Position numbers and translations under genes: made by a program. A DNA stretch of 64,000 bases from Tetracladium setigerum (Eukaryota; Ascomycota; Leotiomycetes; Helotiales), in NCBI GenBank assembly GCA_031472005.1, contig PZJY01000008.1, positions 310,001-374,000 of the forward strand. The letters run 5' to 3'. The stretch's first letter is position 1. Every line of letters starts with the position of its first letter. Below the pieces are notes generated by a model, which ran no database searches, was not told the DNA's origin, and saw nothing but the letters and a program-made list of their open reading frames with translations. Shown here piece after piece: positions 57,286 to 64,000 of this stretch.

Positions 57286-58021
57286 CTACGCCCAAGTAAT
57301 CTCACAACCCAATCCCTTCACCAACCCATGCCCTTCATAACTCCCCCCATCGCTACCCTCCCCATTAATCTTGGGCCAAATCATCCAAACACCCCACTCA
57401 CCACCTCCACCCCATTTCTCCCTTCCCACCTTATCCCCCTTCAATTCCAATAGTCCCCTTAACAGCCTCTCCTCCCACCCACACCAACTCGATCGCCAAA
57501 TACGCGGGACATTCAGCTCAATCGTCAAGCTCTTCAGCGCTTTCATATCATCCGCAATCACATCCCAGATTTTGAGAGCATCGACTTCATTTTTATGGAG
57601 GTGGTAGGAGCCAAGGTTGATATAGGAGAGATGTGGGAGGCCGACGAGTGGCCAGGTAAGAGTGAGTGTAGTGATCTGAGAGAGGGTAGTTGGAGGGAGG
57701 GATAAGAGAGTTGTAGGGTGATTGAGAATTATTGGGAGACTAGTAGTAAGGGGGTGGATTTCTTGGTAGCTGGAGGAAAGTGTTTAGAAATGTTTTGGGG
57801 CGAAATATTGGAGAGGATTACCTTTGACGACAGGCAAGGAGGATTGATATGAGATTGCCGCTTTTGAAAGGGTGTCGGAGGGACAATTTTTCGTTCTGCA
57901 CGCGGAGGTCGAGAGTTAGACCTTGGAGAAGGTCTTGCCAGATTTGACAACGAAGTTCGGCGGGAAGGGTAGAGAGGAGAGTAGATGATGACTGTGTCAT
58001 TGAAGGAGGTGAAATCTCCAT
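57286..58021 (-). CDS. Small 2EXR/F-box-like fungal protein
   Basis: Two exons, 58021-57822 and 57769-57286, around a 52-nt intron (GTAATC...CCAG), 227 aa; the ATG at 58021 gives MEISPPSMTQ. The opening LPAELRCQIWQDLL followed by LISILLACRQ-SYQEIHPL is the pattern of the large fungal family of 2EXR/F-box-like proteins, in which an LPxELRxxIW motif precedes a tract listing parent residues and then LxxTCRQIYxE. These are abundant, rarely characterised, and sometimes act as substrate receptors; no function can be given. The C-terminus is Trp/Gly-rich. The start and splice are well supported. Confidence 0.72.
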
Positions 58022-58721
58022 TTGAGATTTGGTTTGATATGATTGATTTTGGAACGATAAGATAGATCGAGGAGGCAGTGGTTTATGTATTGAATAGCCT
58101 CCGATGAAAGGAACGATATTTCTTAGGTTTGAGAGTGAAAAGAGCAGAACAATAAACATGAGACGTCCGTTCCTAGAGAGGTACGCTGACAACAAAGAAT
58201 GTATGTCCTGTAGGTATGAAACGTAAAGGAACGAAAGGGCAATCAGAGAAAAGAAAACATATTCTTTTAATACAGGCTGGAGATGAGTGGAAGAAGCCTC
58301 TCAGAAGTGTGCCGGAACCTCTACCAACCGTCTGACTTGAGGTGTCAGCGTATTACTTCTCCAAGCCATCAGATCTCTTGGAACCCTTCAAACATCAGAA
58401 AAGACAAGATGACAAAAATGCACATCAAGCATCTCAGCCCCAGCAAAAATAAAGGATGTCTCCTCTAGCGCTGAATCAGCACAACATTAATTCTTACCAG
58501 CGCGAATGTGAGAGGACCAAAAGATTGCTTCTTAGGGAAGTTTCTTGTAGATTAGAGTGAGAGGTGATACATCCATGAGGAGATTCAGAAGCTATCGTTC
58601 CGTGCTGCCCATCATTGGGCGCAAGTGTAGATTCGTCCAAAGGCAACTGAAAAAAGGAACCCAGTTTAACATGGAAGACAAGTAGAGCTCATCTGAGCAA
58701 TGCACAGAACGTTCGTCTTCT
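58022..58721. other. Intergenic region, no gene seen
   Basis: The promoter of the 2EXR-like gene and the 3' region of QRI7. The short frames have no motif. Confidence 0.5.
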
Positions 58722-60125
58722 TCAAAGCATATTGAATTTTCCTTCAACAGGAGACGATGGCAGTTCCTCTTCTCCTGTCGTATTTAGCCATCCATCCAAT
58801 CCCAGTATGCCACCATCTTCAGCCTTAGGGTCAATTGTCCATTTTCTGACGGCCATAGCACCCAAATCCGTTCTCCAACCTGCTTCCCACATTTCGATAC
58901 CAGTCCAGGCGATCATCGCCGCATTATCTGTACAATATTTTGGTGGTGGAAAAACCAGAGCAATATCTTCATAATTCTTGTCGTCCAAGGAAGCTCTCAA
59001 AACATGCTTCAGGTAATTATTACAAGCAACTCCACCCGACACAACCAGACTTTTTACGTCTTTGACATCTGGGCGATCAAGTGCGTATAAGACTCGAGAG
59101 GCAAGGTGCTGGAAAGCAACACGCATACCTTCTCGAGCTACAGCTTGCAGTTCCTTCTCATCCATGGAGGGATTTTTCTCCACCGTTTGTCTAAGATAAC
59201 TTCCTATTCCAGCAAAGGAGAATTTATGAGCCTGCTCTTTCTTTCCTCCAGGACCTGGTGAGTGGTATGGCGTATTTACAACCCAGTTGTAGCCTTCGCT
59301 AAATCCCACGTTGTGACGCTTAACATGAGTGTAATCTGGAGTTGCATCTGGAAAGGCGAATGATTCCAGGAGTCGCGCATACATGACATTCTCCGCGGAT
59401 GCGAGTATTTCGGCAGGTAAGATGTCTCTTCCACATTTGTCCAGCATGTCGCCCAGCGCAAGATCCACCGTGTCCGCCAGAATTTCGTGGTCGCAGAGGC
59501 TTTTCGAATGTACTAACATTGTATGTCCACCAGAAACGAGCAGGGTGAGGAACGGGAAGGCTGGACTTCCATCAACAGTCTTTCTCCCATCATGATCAAG
59601 CGCAGAGACAAGTCGGGATGTCAATGCGTGTGCTTGCATGTGGTTAACTCCCAGAAAGGGCACCTGCCATCCCACAGCAAGCCCCTTCGCAGTGTCAATT
59701 CCTGTGATCAAGCTTGCCCGCATGCCAGGTCCCCTCGTAGCTGTCACAAAATCTGGCTTCTTCCGGAAGACTGCCTTGGCAGATGTTCCTCCTTCCTTGA
59801 CATACAGCCCATTGCCCGAATGTGCATCTGCATCGTCTTGTACTGGCAGACTTCGCAATGCCTCGTTGACGAGACTCGAAAGCGTTTTCTGGTGGGATTC
59901 GTGCGCAATTATGGGGTATATGCCTCCACGCGCTCTATTATCCGATGTGATCTTCGAATGGAAGTGAAGGGTTGCAGAATTGTTCTCGTGCTTCTCCAGC
60001 ACCGCTACACTCGTATCATCGCAGGAGGTTTCGATTGCAAGCGTTAGCAGAGTTCGCCGTTGTTGGACACATCGTAAAGTCAGATAGCTAAATCGCCTTG
60101 TTACAAGACAATTCAGCCTCATCAA
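58722..60125 (-). CDS. QRI7: Mitochondrial tRNA threonylcarbamoyladenosine synthase (TsaD/Qri7/OSGEPL1)
   Basis: A single exon of 467 aa. The N-terminus (MRLNCLVTRRFSYLTLRCVQQRRTLL) is basic and fits a mitochondrial presequence; the catalytic domain starts LAIETSCDDTSVAVL. Family landmarks are GGIYPIIAHESHQ, PGMRASLITGIDTAKGLA, the metal-binding HMQAH, LLVSGGHTMLV, KFSFAGIGSYLR and VVSGGVACNNYL, then YCTDNAAMIAWTG. The enzyme transfers the threonylcarbamoyl group to A37 of ANN-decoding tRNAs in mitochondria. Two adjacent ATGs exist at the start; either gives the same mature protein. The C-terminal extension after the catalytic domain is about 40 residues. Confidence 0.96.
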   Translation of the reverse strand: MMRLNCLVTRRFSYLTLRCVQQRRTLLTLAIETSCDDTSVAVLEKHENNSATLHFHSKITSDNRARGGIYPIIAHESHQKTLSSLVNEALRSLPVQDDADAHSGNGLYVKEGGTSAKAVFRKKPDFVTATRGPGMRASLITGIDTAKGLAVGWQVPFLGVNHMQAHALTSRLVSALDHDGRKTVDGSPAFPFLTLLVSGGHTMLVHSKSLCDHEILADTVDLALGDMLDKCGRDILPAEILASAENVMYARLLESFAFPDATPDYTHVKRHNVGFSEGYNWVVNTPYHSPGPGGKKEQAHKFSFAGIGSYLRQTVEKNPSMDEKELQAVAREGMRVAFQHLASRVLYALDRPDVKDVKSLVVSGGVACNNYLKHVLRASLDDKNYEDIALVFPPPKYCTDNAAMIAWTGIEMWEAGWRTDLGAMAVRKWTIDPKAEDGGILGLDGWLNTTGEEELPSSPVEGKFNML

Positions 60126-61099
60126 GCTGGAGTTTCAATTGCGTGGATGGATAGATGTTGTGGTCAATAAGGGTTATGGATGGAGACGCTGCAGAGTTCA
60201 AGACAGACCAAAGATTGAAGGTTCTGCCAAGGGATTGCGTCTTGGCGAGTTGTCCCGACTTTTCGGGACAGTAGTTGATGTAAGGTACAAGGGAGAAATT
60301 CGCAGCAAGAACCTCATAACTTTTGAGCTAATGGCCAGCTGCATCTGGCTCAAGTCTGATACAGCATAGTTTGGATCTCAATTGAATAAGTTTAGGGATT
60401 CGGATATAAATGGTCAATTTTCTGCGAGAATGTACATCTTTCGAGGACTTCTGATTAACTACTTCCTCAGATCTGAACATTTCACATTGCTTCAATCCAA
60501 AATATATTTACCGACTACTAGCATAGTACTAATATCCATGGGAGCCTCATTAAGAGGCAATGGAGCCAAAGTATCTCCAATATTTTTTCTCTATTCCTAA
60601 ATTTCCTACCCGCACTTGCATCTTCCCATTTGAGCTAGAACTAACCGAGACGTAAACAACAAGCAAACAGATCTACCATGTCTAGGATTACATGGAAAAG
60701 TCGATCTTTTTGCAGTCATATAGCCTATAGAAATTAAGTTGATTCAACTATGCTAGGACAAGACAAAATTTGAGAAGGGGAGGCAACTACATCAAGAGAG
60801 ACAAGAACAGCGACTGCCTAGAACACCTCCGTAAATGAAATAATGTTAGGAAATAAACATAACCTCCTATCAGGTTCTTCGACTTACCGGTTGATAGCTG
60901 ACAAGAGACTTGTCATGCCGAGTAGGCTTGCCGCTCTTGTGAATGGTCAGTTTGTACGAGATACTCCTTCCAACCCGTCGCCCACGTAGGTTCTACTAAG
61001 CTTATACGCCTCGGGATACTTGGATCACGAAACTCCTCATTCAAGATTTTATTTGTGTATTCTATCTACTCTTTTCTCCTGTAGTGAAATTCTAAGTCT
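60126..61099. other. Divergent intergenic region QRI7 / methyltransferase
   Basis: Nearly 1 kb between divergent starts; the frames present are short and motif-free. No element is recognised. Confidence 0.5.
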
Positions 61100-62178
61100 A
61101 TGCTGAGACATTTGTGTGTACCACCTCGTTCGAAATTTTTCTCAAGTTTGCGGTTGGCCACTCCACTGGTTCTCAAACCTACTATACACAATAAATCTCA
61201 ATCAATACCTAGAATGGCGCCTCTTAGATATCTAAATGGAGCCAGAAATTTTTTTCATTACAACAACAGCGCTCTTGAGCTGAAGCGTCTCGCTCTCAAT
61301 CATGAAGTTTTCAAGGCGTCATTTGGCAAGCTCATTCTCGCCCCCATTGACATCTCGGGCACATCACCCCGTCGTATTTTAGACTCGGCATGCTCAGATG
61401 GTAGGCTACTCTTAGCCGTCATATCTTCAACTATTTAACTATTGCTATATCTAGGTGTTTGGCTCCGTGACATCCAATCCACGTACCCCGGACACATTTA
61501 TGAAGGAGCCGACATCGATCAGTCAATTCTCCCTACCAATGATGAAGTTATCTCCTACAGATCTCAAGATATAAACTTACCTTGGCCATCGAGTTTTGAA
61601 TCCCAATTCAGTCTGGTCCACCAACGTCTTGTTCTGGCCGCTGCTCCAGGTGAGCTTCTTCGGCCTGCACTCAAATCTCTCATCGCCCTCATCGAACCGG
61701 GAGGATGGATTCAGCTCGAAGAAATGGAAGCTAGGAAGCAGGTAGCACTTCCTGGGGTCGGTGGCGAGTTAGGAAGCCTCATCAAAGGCGTATTTGAGAT
61801 GGTGGGTTCGAAATGGGACTTCGCATGTGAACTAGAGGAGATCTTGAAGGAAGAAGGATTGGTGGATGTGGAGGTCAGGGATGTTGTCGCTGGGTTTGGC
61901 GCACGTTGCATGGGCGACGACGGGTTGAAAGAGAAGAGCGTGGAGGCTTGGTTAACGGAGTGCAATGACTTGGTTAAGGCTAACAAGAGTGAGTACTGAT
62001 GTTTTTTCTGACCTTGGTAGCTTTTTGGCTTGTCCTAATTATGGTGGTTGTAGATTTGGGTACCAAGGAATTTACCGAGGACGAGCTGGCTGCCGTTCCA
62101 GACAACATGGAGAAGGAACTAAAGTTGGTCGGGTCTGATTTCATCATGCATGTTGTGTGGGGTCGCAAACCACTGTAA
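61100..62178 (+). CDS. SAM-dependent methyltransferase (LaeA-like)
   Basis: Three exons: 61100-61400, 61455-61988, 62054-62178, introns 54 and 65 nt, in phase, 319 aa. A start at the internal Met (MAPLRYLNGARN) is also possible; the longer N-terminus is basic and Ser-rich like a presequence. The SAM-binding motif I is ILDSACSDG-VWLRDIQ across the first splice, with acidic GADID at the end of strand 2 and FSLVHQRLVL following. LIEPGGWIQLEE is the post-motif typical of LaeA-like fungal enzymes. The substrate is unknown: small-molecule and protein methyltransferases share this fold. No cluster genes surround it. Confidence 0.87.
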
Positions 62179-63009
62179 GAAAGTAGATAGTCGGTTTGAG
62201 CTTCTGATTTGAAGTAGGTTCGTTCTTTTGAACTTCGTTGCTTTCCTTGTATTTCCTTCATCTCAGTAGACTATGGATCAACAGAGGCTTCTGAAATTGT
62301 GAATTTGAAGAACCCATCACACTGAGACTGTTTTAATCTAACTGAGAGAATACATGGTTACATATCCATTCAGTGATGTGAAAAGAAGGTGAAGTGGGTC
62401 AGAAGATGAAGTCCAGCACCACTTCGCTTTGTTGACATTTTTATTTACGCGAACTTCTCCAACGACCTAATTCTCTCGGCAACAACACCAACAACAACAG
62501 TAAAATCTCTCGGCACGCCAGTGTCTCGGCGGTTTTTTATCTACATAAAAAGGATTTGTTGTTGGCATCGCTGTAATGGAAGACATCATCTTCAAACTGC
62601 ACTTCGCGATGTTCTGCACCACTTTCCTGCGAAGACGACGCGCTCAAGAGCAGGAAGACGCACGCATTGGCAGATGTAAGTCATCCTCCTTTCTTTCTTT
62701 CTTTCATCTGGCGTATCATGCGGATAAAATTGTACGCATCAGGTCAAACTGGCAGATTGATGTTTGAGGGCTTGCAGGTTCAGATGAGACGAATGGCGAC
62801 AAGACGCGTTTGTTCTGCCTGACTTTCTCATCTCAACTCATTCCTTTATCACCACAAACACACATAGATAAAAGCCTTTCCCATATCGAATTCACTGCCA
62901 TCTGCATGCCTCGCGATCCTCGAGATGCACACTTTTCCAAATTTGCCTCCATGACCTCGAGAACTTGAGCTAACAAAACCATTTTACAGACCCGAGACCC
63001 GTCGAAAAT
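62179..63009. other. Intergenic region with a probable 5' UTR intron
   Basis: A donor-like GTAAGT at 62676 and an acceptor TTTTACAG ending at 62990 lie upstream of the next ATG (63010). The frame between an ATG at 62576 and the next gene is not in phase across this intron, so it is more likely untranslated. Confidence 0.4.
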
Positions 63010-63889
63010 ATGCCTCAAGCAATCGAGGTCTTTTCAACACCAACAGTACCCCTTCGAGGCATTGAAGCTCGCCGTCGAGATCTGAACCACCCTGACCCTC
63101 TTCGCTCTCACCCTGTTGGAGGGGCCACTCCAGAATTTACCTTGGCAGAAGACAACTCCCTCAAGGCTGATCTCAACGGTATTTCTAGACAATTCATCTT
63201 ACCAATTAATGCTAATCAGTTTTGTTCATGTTGCAGTCCAAGATGGTGTGGGTGAAGCTCAAGCCAACATGGCTCCAGCCGACAAGAGCGCTGTTGCTCC
63301 TCCTGCTCCAGCCAAGCAGGCTATCATCGACAGCTATCAGATCAGAATCGACCGACTCGAAGCTACTCATAATCTGCTCATCTGCCGCAATGACAATCTC
63401 GTCGATGCGATTTATGACAGACAACAAGATCTCGACCGCCTTCGAGTCAATATCAACATCAAGAACATTCAGTATGTTGATGCTTGCGCCAAGGTTGAGA
63501 CTAAGCGGGAGGAATACGAGAGACTCATTGTCAAACTTGACGCCAAGAAGCTAGAGTACTCCAAGCTCTGTGCTAAGTTCAACGCTTCGATCAAGGAGAA
63601 GGATTATGCGGAGTCTTCCGTCGAGGACGAGGATGGAGAGGAGGATCGGGACAAGCAGCTCGCTGAGTTGGCTATGAAGACGAAGGCCACCAAGGCTAAG
63701 AACCGATCGACGGTTTTGGTATGGGATCAAGATGGCTTCGAGTTCATTGAAGATACAGGACTTGGTGCTTCGAACTATGCTCAGAGCTCCAGTTCTTCTG
63801 ATGCCGTTGCTGATGATTCTGTTGAGCCTCCTTCTGCGTCCAAGGACATAATGGGTAAGGGCAAGGTAGATGATGATGGTTCTCACTGA
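63010..63889 (+). CDS. Uncharacterised coiled-coil protein
   Basis: Two exons, 63010-63178 and 63237-63889, around a 58-nt intron (GTATTT...TGCAG, GCTAAT branch), 273 aa. I do not recognise the family. After a short N-terminal part (TPTVPLRGIEARRRDLN) comes an Ala/Pro linker (APPAPAKQA) and a heptad-rich coil of about 90 residues (IDRLEATHNLLICRNDNL to YSKLCAKFNASIKEK), then an acidic stretch (EDEDGEEDRD), a Lys-rich patch and a Ser-rich tail. It is probably cytosolic or nuclear and oligomeric. The splice fit and the continuous coil support it as a gene. Confidence 0.65.
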
Positions 63890-64000
63890 TTATCTTCATT
63901 CATGATTCGCGATTATTGCTACTTCTTTAAGCATTGAGTTTGAAGATCCTTCAGGATGGGATGTTGGCTCGAGTATATTGGTGGTGGGATGGATATGAAG

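Noticed and set aside
62576..62675. Coding first exon for the coiled-coil gene
   Set aside because: A donor and acceptor exist but the phase does not join to the ATG at 63010; more likely a 5' UTR exon.
1..64000. tRNA genes, 5S rRNA, CRISPR arrays, intact transposons
   Set aside because: B-box-like GGTTCGA strings occur but without a matching clover-leaf; no regularly spaced repeats with unique spacers, no transposase or reverse-transcriptase motif was seen.

Overview
The window is nuclear DNA of a filamentous ascomycete (Pezizomycotina; Leotiomycetes is my best guess, at low confidence). Genes are spaced at roughly 2-3 kb, introns are short (44-258 nt) with GT...AG ends and CTAAC-type branch sites, and there are a Zn2Cys6 regulator, an NmrA-like protein, a LaeA-like methyltransferase and single-copy eukaryotic genes (UTP20, CUL3, SLD5, TIM15, QRI7, APN1, CWF19-like). 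I found about 23 protein genes or gene remnants, one U6 snRNA gene, and no CRISPR array, tRNA or intact transposon.

Layout. 1-12.8 kb looks like a plant-glycoside utilisation cluster: a secreted saponin-hydrolase-like protein (cut by the left edge), a Zn2Cys6 regulator, an MFS sugar transporter, a cytosolic GH78 alpha-L-rhamnosidase and a cytosolic GH1 beta-glycosidase. The parts suggest a pathway: outside cleavage, oligosaccharide import, then stepwise intracellular removal of rhamnose and hexose. 13.4-29.1 kb is housekeeping: a small unknown protein, a CWF19-like protein divergent from UTP20, then TIM15/ZIM17 divergent from cullin-3. 29.7-34 kb is a decayed aminoglycoside-phosphotransferase-like kinase followed by nearly 3 kb of repeat-bearing, gene-free DNA. 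34-42.3 kb holds a DUF2985 membrane protein, the GINS subunit SLD5, a U6 snRNA gene interrupted by a spliceosomal intron, a small secreted protein and pyroglutamyl-peptidase I. 43.4-51.2 kb holds an NmrA-like protein and a very large TPR-CHAT protease-like gene. 52-64 kb holds APN1, a Ser/Pro-rich unknown, a small 2EXR/F-box-like protein, the mitochondrial TsaD homologue QRI7, a SAM methyltransferase and a coiled-coil unknown.

Two window-wide observations matter for any reader. First, about ten reading-frame breaks all look like one base missing from a homopolymer, nearly always G/C. Two of them are in SLD5, an essential gene, so sequence error is more likely than pseudogenisation and frame-shifted genes here should not be called dead without re-sequencing. 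Second, the U6 gene carries a 57-nt mRNA-type intron a few bases upstream of its ACAGAGA box.

All family names come from recognising motifs by eye; no database search was run.
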